From positions 1 to 14,437 of the forward strand of contig JAKQOH010000026.1 of the NCBI GenBank assembly GCA_029565415.1: a stretch of 14,437 nt of DNA, in the 5' to 3' direction. Made by a program: the position numbers and the translations under genes. Below the pieces are notes generated by a model. That model had not been told where the DNA came from and searched no databases. It saw only the letters and a list, made by a program, of their open reading frames with translations. The stretch is from Candidatus Rifleibacteriota bacterium. Its GTDB lineage: Bacteria; Riflebacteria; Ozemobacteria; Ozemobacterales; Ozemobacteraceae. This document shows, piece by piece, positions 7,501 through 13,040 of the stretch. Positions within the stretch are counted from its first letter, which is position 1, and every line of letters begins with the position of its first letter.

Positions 7501-10500
7501 CTGCACGCGGGACCGACGGGCCGGTGCCTGGCCTGGCATTGCGGCGGAACGCTGGCGGCGGAAGAGGCCGACCCGGACGATTTCGATCTTCGGATCCTCG
7601 ACGGCGAGTATGCGATGCTGCGCGCCGCCGAACACTCGGCGCAGGTGCCGACGGAGCTGCGCGAGCGGTATGAAAACCAGTTCAAGGGGAAGAGCGAGCA
7701 GGTGAACACCCTGGTCTGCACCCCCACGCTCGAGCTCGGCGTCGATATCGGCGCTCTGGATGCGGTGCTGATGCGTAACATGCCGCCCGGGCCCGCCAAC
7801 TACTGGCAGCGTGCCGGCCGGGCGGGCCGGCGCCACCGGATGGCGGTGGACATCACGTATGCGCAGGCGACGAATTTCGACCAGTCGTATTTCCGCGACC
7901 CGCTGAAACTGCTTCGCGGCGTTGTCGAGCCGCCCCGGTTCAATCTCGCGAACGACGTGATGGTGCGCAAACACGTTCATGCGACGGTGCTCACCGCCCT
8001 GCACGGATTTGCCCGGCAGGCCGGGGCGGAAGAGAAAGCGCGGATCGAAACGGTTCTGCGGCGGTGTTTCCCGGTGAGTCTCGCTTCCTATCTGTTCACT
8101 CCCGGCGGTGAAGTTCTCGAAAAGCCTTTCGATCCAGGGGACCTGAAGGCATTGGTCGCCGAATTCCGGGTGAGGCTTGCCGCAGAGGTGAAGCGGGCGT
8201 TCACGCAGGCCTGGCCGCCCGAAGACGCGATGGTCGTGACGGAAGCGCGGCTGGCCGAGATGATCGACGAGCTTGCGCCACAGCTCGAATCGGTTCTGCG
8301 CCGGTTCAAGCGGCGGCTCGAGTGGGCGCGCGGCGAGCTGGCGAGGCTGTCCAGGGAGGAAAGCCGGAAGGGCGTGCTGGATCCGGAGGACCAGGCGCAT
8401 CGCAAACGCTGTCAGCGGATCATCGAGCGGCTGAAGGGGCAGGCCAGACGGACGCGGGCCCAGGCCCAGGGGGGCGCGGACGATTCGGATACGATGGGTG
8501 CTCTCGCCCGTGAAGGGTTCCTGCCGGGCTACGGTCTCGAGGCCGGAAGCATCGTCGGAACGGCCGAACCGCCCCGGATGACGTACAGCCTGAGCGAGTT
8601 CGATCTTGCCCGTGCTCCCACGATGGCTCTGCGGGAATACGTTCCGGGAAATGCCATCTATGCCAACGGCTTTCGGTTCGTGCCGCGCCGGTTTCAGCTC
8701 CTTCCCGACGAAACCATGAAGTTCGAGATCGACGCGGAGCGGAAAGTCGTCGTCCAGATCGGGGCAGCGCAGACGGCGCCGCTTTCCCAGCGCGAGATCC
8801 GCGCGGTTCCCGTCTGTGACGCGATTCTTCCATCGCAGTCGCAGATATCGGATGACGAGGAGTTCCGGTTCCAGATGGCGGTATCGGTGTTTGCGATGGA
8901 GCGCGGATTCCATCGGGGCGGAACGGCCCTGAAATGGGGGGAACTCGATCTGCGCCTGCGGCGCAGCGTGCAGGTGCGGCTCGTCAATGTCGGCCCGAGA
9001 AGCGAAGTCGAGGATGGAAATCTCGGATATCCGGTCTGCCTGGCCTGCGGGCAGTCACACTCCCCCTTCGCCTCTGACAAATCGCGCCAGGACTTCGATC
9101 AGAAGCATCTCGACCGATGCGGGCACAAGATTCAGCCGACGGGGTTTTTCGCCGACGTCGAGGTGGATGCTCTCGGCCTGCATGATATCGAAGACCAGAC
9201 CATGGGTTTCAGCTTCATGGAAGCGATGCGCATGGGAGCGGCGCGCGTGCTCGACATGGAGATCGAGGACTTGCAACTCCTTGCCATTGGCCGGCCCGGG
9301 GAAAACCGCCTGGATATCCTGATGTATGATCCGATGCCGGGCGGTTCGGGCCTGCTCGACCAGCTCGTGAGCCGGTGGCAGGAGGTGCGCCTGGCGGCGC
9401 TCGAAATCGTCGAAAACTGCCCGGGCGCATGCGAACGCGCCTGCATCGACTGTCTGCAGACATACAGGAACCGTTTCTATCACGAGCATCTCGACCGGAA
9501 GAAGGCAGGGGAGGTGCTTGCGCGTTCGGAGAGCGCCCTTATCGAGGCTCATCCGATTCCCGAAAAACTTCCGAAAACCACGACGACGACGGGACAGCCC
9601 CAGACGCCCATCGAGACCAGGTTCAAACGGTTTCTGGAGGAGGCCGGGCTTCCGATGCCGATCGCCCAGAAGACCATCGAGATTACCCCGGGAATGCCGA
9701 CGATACCGGACTTTTATTACGAGGGTGACGATGCCGACGAGCCCGGTATCTGCATGTATCTGGACGGCATGGCGGCCCACATTCACGGGAACCCCGAAAC
9801 GGCCGAGAAAGACCGGTTCCTGCGCGATCAGCTTCGTTCCAGGGGATACGAGGTCGTCGAAGTCCGGTCGTATGAGCTGGATGACAAAGACGCCGTCGTC
9901 GCGGCCGTTTCACGGATAGCGAAGTATCTCGTCGGCAAGGAGAAACAACGGAAGCTTCGCGAGGAGACCGGCTGGTTCGAACGGGCGAGTGGCGGCAACT
10001 CGGTTCAGGTGGCGGTCGAGGAGGTTCAGCAGCCCGAGGAACGCCGGTTCAGGTTCATCAGGGTCGATGCTCCGGCGGTCGATACCGTTCCGATCTTCGA
10101 CCTGCGCATCGCCGCCGGGGCGTTTTCGGAACACCAGAGCCCCGAACCCGAAGGGTATGCGAAGCTCGAGGGCCTGGCGCCGCGCGAGTCCTATTTCATT
10201 GCCCGGGTTATCGGCGACTCGATGGATGAGATCGTTCCCGACGGCGCCTGGTGCCTGTGGGAGCGGATCGGTTTACCCGGCGTCGGTGCCCCCACCAGCG
10301 GGCAGAATCTCGTCGTGCGGCGCCCCGACGGCGATGACCCCGAACTCGGGCGGTTCACCTTCAAGCGTCTTGCCAAGGATCGAAACGGCAGATACCTCAT
10401 GCCCCTGAGTTCCAACCCCGCTCATCAGACGATCCGTTTCGGCCCCGAAGATCGCATCGAAACCTTTGCCCGACTCAAACACGTCGTGGTCGAGAATGAA

Positions 10501-10503
10501 TAA
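4552..10503 (+). CDS. giant DEAH helicase with DUF1998, Vsr/PD-(D/E)XK-like and LexA/S24 peptidase modules
   Basis: A 1,983-residue multidomain protein. An N-terminal accessory region (1-100) leads into a superfamily 2 helicase: Walker A TGTGSGKT (110-117), DEAH (267-270), TSAT (303-306), and motifs TPTLELGVDIG and QRAGRAGRR (Q1086-R1093 onward). Between the RecA lobes lie putative metal-binding Cys pairs (513/516, 606/609/620/623, 648/651, 976/979/992/997) and an Asp/Thr-rich linker near 575-590. The DUF1998-like part includes C1496/C1499, YDPMPGGSGLLDQL, and the cluster C1623, C1627, C1631, C1634 found in MrfA/YprA relatives. Next comes a Vsr/PD-(D/E)XK-like fold: IPDFYY (D1720) and ICMYLDGMAAHIHG (D1738), then GYEVVEV. 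The C-terminus is a LexA/S24 peptidase module: A1855-G1856 candidate cleavage site, S1890 in GDSM and K1938 in FTFKRL. It would translocate on DNA and possibly cut it, under control of self-cleavage (inference). Size and architecture resemble DruE of Druantia or a DrmA-DrmB fusion. The start overlaps the ligase gene by 10 nt. Confidence 0.88.
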   Translation: MALNPISFTEQVVADFLRYQLTTYPLADENLHGQMRSLLCLEESRITPLRSGPFVSLSRPFRRGAEIERLVQEGVLHEGMKAIAGWPTVRAHQENAMRAIRQGKTTLIATGTGSGKTEAFLYPIISRCLELAEAKAPPGIVAVLVYPMNALAEDQLDRLRGLLAGRGISFGLYVGKTPDEEAGVRGERLPAGSSNADYRARLKQMRDAGDPGTLIPPEERASRAAMRKAGGQPRILLTNVKQLELLLTRGKDVGLFDGAPLEYLVFDEAHTFRGAQGAETACLIRRLRAFCGKSADEVTCVATSATMADPERGSKAGIDFARRFFGVAADRVTLVGEIYDELRWNELRSLPAGPSADPAELLGRVLRAVDLPDDQVVEGLSACLAELGGARLPVTGWQKALASQLASNDLVHALADALREPRALAELPGLLTEQVGREVSVPEILCWLALGAACGRDGHEPLLRPVVHSFIRGVGGAVVTLSEPDRAARLWLAGEDAEAGGAGEFRRFPLLSCTTCGQHYYEAWVKDFGFGEGRAAGITGGDLVGTRRVWPHLAEAQEGVRVLLIDRLVVKPDEDENTDDTDDTDGETAGGDHEYDHQRLHPVWVCRACGALHDAGGHTCASCNAGGGLVPLYAVRVKAKLNGRLHSCVACQAPGRRPGGGQYREPARPVRAVSVSDVHVLAQSMLHLSERRRLLVFADNRQDAAFQAGWMRDHARRFRLRALMAGGITAHGVSIGDLAQQLDAVLERDDELSRALIPEVWQFVPKEDAGTKHREERLYFLRLQILRELTTGVKQRIGLEPWGRLRVEYEGLDENHDLIRRWADKLGCEPARLAEGIAAMLDHLRRIRLVHDEPTKMFETYWNTGDKEIQYGYIPEVPGGPRGMKLTRGAADEPGRVTQWIGARPTQIWNAVSDWGVPENELAAFLEELWAMLAGLGLIVPAKLTGWGKPLSGTAGVYQINSGKLRIMPHRGRFRCVRCRRIALHAGPTGRCLAWHCGGTLAAEEADPDDFDLRILDGEYAMLRAAEHSAQVPTELRERYENQFKGKSEQVNTLVCTPTLELGVDIGALDAVLMRNMPPGPANYWQRAGRAGRRHRMAVDITYAQATNFDQSYFRDPLKLLRGVVEPPRFNLANDVMVRKHVHATVLTALHGFARQAGAEEKARIETVLRRCFPVSLASYLFTPGGEVLEKPFDPGDLKALVAEFRVRLAAEVKRAFTQAWPPEDAMVVTEARLAEMIDELAPQLESVLRRFKRRLEWARGELARLSREESRKGVLDPEDQAHRKRCQRIIERLKGQARRTRAQAQGGADDSDTMGALAREGFLPGYGLEAGSIVGTAEPPRMTYSLSEFDLARAPTMALREYVPGNAIYANGFRFVPRRFQLLPDETMKFEIDAERKVVVQIGAAQTAPLSQREIRAVPVCDAILPSQSQISDDEEFRFQMAVSVFAMERGFHRGGTALKWGELDLRLRRSVQVRLVNVGPRSEVEDGNLGYPVCLACGQSHSPFASDKSRQDFDQKHLDRCGHKIQPTGFFADVEVDALGLHDIEDQTMGFSFMEAMRMGAARVLDMEIEDLQLLAIGRPGENRLDILMYDPMPGGSGLLDQLVSRWQEVRLAALEIVENCPGACERACIDCLQTYRNRFYHEHLDRKKAGEVLARSESALIEAHPIPEKLPKTTTTTGQPQTPIETRFKRFLEEAGLPMPIAQKTIEITPGMPTIPDFYYEGDDADEPGICMYLDGMAAHIHGNPETAEKDRFLRDQLRSRGYEVVEVRSYELDDKDAVVAAVSRIAKYLVGKEKQRKLREETGWFERASGGNSVQVAVEEVQQPEERRFRFIRVDAPAVDTVPIFDLRIAAGAFSEHQSPEPEGYAKLEGLAPRESYFIARVIGDSMDEIVPDGAWCLWERIGLPGVGAPTSGQNLVVRRPDGDDPELGRFTFKRLAKDRNGRYLMPLSSNPAHQTIRFGPEDRIETFARLKHVVVENE

Positions 10504-10565
10504 ATAATTGCAAGAATATAAAAGGTGCTGGGCGAGCCTGCATAAGGACTTTCGAAGGAGAAAAC
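10504..10565 (+). other. AT-richer intergenic gap after the operon
   Basis: A 62-bp gap. I see no convincing terminator hairpin and no good promoter pair. It contains a strong ribosome binding site, AAGGAG at 10555-10560, for the short ORF at 10566. Base composition drops abruptly here compared with the helicase gene, marking the end of the GC-rich operon DNA. Confidence 0.4.
10555..10560 (+). promoter_or_regulatory. strong ribosome binding site of the short ORF
   Basis: AAGGAG, 5 nt before the ATG at 10566. It is the best ribosome binding site in this gap and argues that translation really begins here, upstream of the 162-residue protein. Confidence 0.45.
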
Positions 10566-10637
10566 ATGCCGTTTCAGAAATGTTGTTCGATCTGGAAAAA
10601 TGATGAGCAAAGATTTTCCCTGGGGCGAGGAATATGA
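10566..10637 (+). CDS. short 23-residue ORF, possible leader or frameshifted N-terminus
   Basis: Reads MPFQKCCSIWKNDEQRFSLG and three more residues before TGA at 10635-10637. It has a strong AAGGAG site at ideal spacing, and its stop overlaps the ATG at 10634 (ATGA), the usual arrangement for translational coupling. It may be a leader that delivers ribosomes to the next gene, or the true N-terminus of that gene separated by a frameshift. It is too short to assign a function, and chance is possible. Confidence 0.3.
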   Translation: MPFQKCCSIWKNDEQRFSLGRGI

Positions 10638-11122
10638 TGATGAGGAACAATGCGCCCAGGACCCGCGAATGGCGTGGGCACTCTGTCGATCCTGAACTTT
10701 CGGACGAGTGGCTGGAAACGTGCAGCTCCTTTCCCAATTGGCGGTTGATAAACATTTGTGCAGGCCATTATTCTCCAGATGGTCGCAGATCGTCCCAATT
10801 TCCTCATGTCTACTTCCGGTGGAAATCGGAATTTTCCAGGAAACCGATGGAAAACTTCTCGATCATTCTTGATGCATTTCAGAGGTGTTTACGTAACGTA
10901 TTTGCAGGTGATGATTCTCGAATTGCTTTGGAAGCCACGACAAGGATTCATATCCGCTCAGGTATTGCTACGACCTTGTCTCTGCGCATTGATTCGAGAA
11001 CTCCCAGAAGCTCCACTGAGTCCAATTCACTCGATCGGAAGTGGTTCAATGAAATCATCGAAAAAATGAAGCGGTTCGAACGTGAAACGACTTCGATAAT
11101 GGATAAATTCTTTACAGATTGA
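10634..11122 (+). CDS. hypothetical protein, function unknown
   Basis: A 162-residue protein that I do not recognise. From about residue 19 (DPELSDEWLETC) it looks like a genuine folded protein, with SFPNWRLINICAGHYSPDG, FPHVYFRWKSEF, a mixed alpha/beta middle and a charged C-terminal helix (KWFNEIIEKMKRFERE). There is no signal peptide or membrane segment. The first 18 residues are Arg-rich and look less natural. There are three consecutive ATG codons (10634, 10637, 10640), and GAGG at 10627-10630 suits the second or third. Composition is clearly lower in GC than the operon upstream, suggesting separate acquisition. It follows the helicase by about 130 bp on the same strand, so it could be a late cargo gene of the same island, but nothing ties it functionally to the system. 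Confidence 0.6.
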   Translation: MMMRNNAPRTREWRGHSVDPELSDEWLETCSSFPNWRLINICAGHYSPDGRRSSQFPHVYFRWKSEFSRKPMENFSIILDAFQRCLRNVFAGDDSRIALEATTRIHIRSGIATTLSLRIDSRTPRSSTESNSLDRKWFNEIIEKMKRFERETTSIMDKFFTD

Positions 11123-11146
11123 CGGTCCAGTGCGACGATGTATCAG
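11119..11146 (+). promoter_or_regulatory. possible sigma-70-type promoter
   Basis: TTGACG (11119-11124), a 16-nt spacer, then TATCAG (11141-11146). This is a good -35 match and a mediocre -10 match, overlapping the end of the 162-residue gene and placed to give a short leader before the ATG at 11173. Promoter rules for this organism are unknown, so this is tentative. Confidence 0.3.
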
Positions 11147-11172
11147 TTGCTACAACGAAAAGGAGTATCTCC

Positions 11173-11577
11173 ATGAAGAAGCGGATCGGGGTCTGGGTGG
11201 ACCGGCGGAGGGCCGTCATCGTGACGGTCGGGCAGGGGGAGGAACAGGTGCAGGTCGTCACCTCGCCGCTCGAGGGGACCGGCACGACGAAAGGCCGCTC
11301 CCAGCATGGACAGCACGATATCGTGCCCGACGCGGTGCAGTTGAACCAGGAAACTCTATATCTGAAGAAATATTATACCGACATCGTCGAGTTGGTGAAA
11401 GGCGCCGATTATCTGGTGCTCATGGGGCCGGGCGAGGCTCGGGTGGAGCTGCGCAACGCGCTCGAACAGCGGTCGCTCGGCTACAAGATCCTCGAGGTGA
11501 AGCCGGCCGACAAGATGACCGACCGCGAGGCGATGCTCGCCGTGCGCGACTACTACGCCGGTCACCAGTTGCCCTGA
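11173..11577 (+). CDS. eRF1-domain-like hypothetical protein
   Basis: A 134-residue cytoplasmic protein. It has the beginning IGVWVDRRRAVIVTV, a variable Gly/Gln/His-rich loop (about 34-50), YLKKYYTDIVELVKGADYLV, the loop LMGPGEARVELRNAL, and the ending ADKMTDREAML with a terminal VRDYY. This pattern matches a widespread bacterial family usually annotated as hypothetical or as related to the L7Ae/eRF1 domain 3 fold, sometimes called a translational machinery protein. No catalytic motif is evident. I chose ATG 11173 because AAAGGAG ends 7 nt upstream; a TTG at 11119 would add 18 unrelated residues. High GC again, unlike the gene before it. It probably has its own promoter and looks like ordinary chromosomal DNA rather than part of the defence operon. 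Confidence 0.6.
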   Translation: MKKRIGVWVDRRRAVIVTVGQGEEQVQVVTSPLEGTGTTKGRSQHGQHDIVPDAVQLNQETLYLKKYYTDIVELVKGADYLVLMGPGEARVELRNALEQRSLGYKILEVKPADKMTDREAMLAVRDYYAGHQLP

Positions 11578-11621
11578 CCCGGCAACCTAATGCGGATTTT
11601 CTAAAATATCATGATGTCTAT

Positions 11622-11641
11622 GTAGGGGCGGGTCTCAGACC
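11622..11641 (+). repeat. half of a GC-rich palindromic intergenic repeat
   Basis: GTAGGGGCGGG followed by TCTCAGACC. The core GGTCTCAGACC is a perfect palindrome, and the left arm suggests a full unit ending in GCCCCTAC, as in dispersed palindromic repeats of several GC-rich bacteria. The right arm is missing because the IS50-like element begins at 11642. That the full repeat existed is inferred. Confidence 0.35.
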
Positions 11642-11660
11642 CTGATTCTTACCCACATCT
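11642..11660 (+). repeat. IS50-like outer end (19-bp terminal repeat)
   Basis: CTGATTCTTACCCACATCT. The CTG start, the central TCTTA and the CACATCT end agree with known Tn5 transposase binding ends. The partner at the other side of the element is gone. Confidence 0.7.
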
Positions 11661-11676
11661 CTTCGTCATCCAATCT

Positions 11677-11718
11677 ATGGCTGGTTTTCAAAGGTATCAA
11701 ACCTCGAAAACCAGCCAT
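11677..11718 (+). promoter_or_regulatory. perfect 13-bp hairpin upstream of the transposase start
   Basis: ATGGCTGGTTTTC (11677-11689) pairs perfectly with GAAAACCAGCCAT (11706-11718) around a 16-nt loop. It lies between the element's outer end and the transposase ATG at 11754. In IS50 and IS10, similar stems form only in transcripts entering from outside and hide the ribosome binding site, limiting transposase made by read-through. The same role is plausible here. The stem also holds an ATG opening a 26-codon frame whose stop overlaps the transposase start. Confidence 0.55.
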
Positions 11719-11753
11719 TGTACTGTTTCCCAGTTTCCGCTACGCTTGATCTC

Positions 11754-12983
11754 ATGAGAGAAACAATTACACCTGCAATCATTTCGGAATGTGCAAGTCT
11801 TGCGAACAGCATGGCCATTGAAAACTTCGCCCGTCTCGGCCACTATGATTCTCGAGTTGTCCTGAGAACGGTTCGGGTTGCTGCATCGATATTTTCCAGC
11901 CCGAATACGAGGTTTTCACAAGTGTTCAAAACCGAAGCCGAGAGAAAAGCTGGTTATCGCCTTATCGAAAAGGAAACTCTGGCCCCCCGTGACCTGATTT
12001 CATCGGCGGTTGATGCTTCATCGAATCGCATTCGCGATCTTGGAATGAAGATGGTTCTCATTCCGCAAGATACCTCGACATTTACTGCCAATTATTCGTC
12101 TCACATAGAGGGCTTGGGGTGTGTCGGTTGTGAGAAGAGTTCAGGTTTCTTCTTTCATAGTGCGCTCGGGCTCACGCAGGCCGGGACTCCAATTGGTTTG
12201 CTGGGCATGAAAATATTTACCAGGCCAAAACATCCCCAAAAATCCAGAAATGCCTGGAAGACCCTCCCCATCAAAGAAAAGGAGAGTTATCGCTGGCAGG
12301 AAATGGCTCGCGAGGTTGTGGAAATTTTGCCTAGAGATGTCGAGCCAGTCTTTATTTCCGACCGCGAATCGGATATTCACGAATACTTTCAGGAACTTTT
12401 TGATCTCAATGCCAGATTCGTGGTTCGTCATTCTCATAATCGGCGAACTATTGATGAAAACGGCGAACTGGAAACTATTCGAGAGCGTCTTTCATCAGCT
12501 CCTATCAGTGGCCATGGCCAATTTTCGATTCCGAAGTCTGGCTCTCGTAAACCGCGAACTGTATTCGTGTCATTGCAATGGGAACGAATTGAGTTTCATC
12601 TGCACAAAAGTGGCCTTGCCATCCACAGAAATCGACGGCCAATCGCACTTACTGCAGTGCGTATCTATGAGAATGCGCCCCCTGCCGGAGAAAAGGGAAT
12701 TGATTGGATTCTTTACACCGACCTTCCTATTCAGAGCGCTATCGATGCGCTCGAAGTTCTACGAATTTATACATGCCGCTGGAGGATAGAGGATTTTCAT
12801 TTGACCCTGAAGTCAGGAATGCGCATTGAACAAAACCGTCTCGAGAAAGCTGAAAACATTCAGAGATTGCTCGCCCTTGCAGCTCCAATGGCTGTAAAAA
12901 TCATGGAAATACTGTATCGAAGCCGTAATGATCCCTTGGAAGCTGATTTCGGTTATTTAAAATGGCCCACTTTGACTGTCTGA
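11754..12983 (+). pseudogene. IS4-family Tn5-like transposase, C-terminally truncated
   Basis: DDE transposase of the IS4/IS50 group. Counting from ATG 11754, the catalytic residues are visible: D106 in LIPQDTSTF, D203 in ISDRESDIHEYF, and E346 in the YREK-like stretch YTCRWRIEDFHLTLKSG. These parallel D97, D188 and E326 of Tn5 transposase. About 397 residues belong to the family; the last dozen or so (ending LKWPTLTV) are read from the inserted IS21-type end. Compared with about 476 residues in Tn5, the C-terminal domain needed for dimerisation is missing, so the enzyme is probably inactive. A TTG at 11718 gives a longer frame, but the family N-terminus fits ATG 11754. No clear ribosome binding site precedes it, in keeping with poor translation of such genes. 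Confidence 0.8.
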
Positions 12984-12993
12984 TTTGGCCCAC
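12963..12993 (+). repeat. paired subterminal repeats of the IS21 element
   Basis: TGGCCCAC occurs twice with a 23-bp period. These are probably transposase-binding sites near the left end. The first copy is also read as the last codons of the truncated Tn5-like transposase. Confidence 0.55.
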
Positions 12994-13040
12994 CCTGCTC
13001 AGGGAGGCTACCCTTCGGAAAAAGTTCCCCGGAGGCAGCC

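Larger units (their letters stand above)
11642..12943 (+). mobile_element. IS4-family, IS50/Tn5-like element, right end lost
   Basis: The left end CTGATTCTTACCCACATCT (11642-11660) matches the 19-bp IS50 outer end at 14 positions and the hyperactive Tn5 mosaic end at 15, by eye. It is followed by a Tn5-like transposase gene. The sequence switches to an IS21-type end near 12944, so the right inverted repeat and the last part of the transposase are missing. The element cannot move by itself as it stands here. Confidence 0.75.

Noticed and set aside
5287..8913. A 1,208-codon open frame on the minus strand inside the helicase gene
   Set aside because: It is antisense to a protein with clear helicase and DUF1998 motifs. 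Its translation is Arg/Pro/Gly/His-rich with no recognisable domain, as expected of a GC-rich shadow frame.
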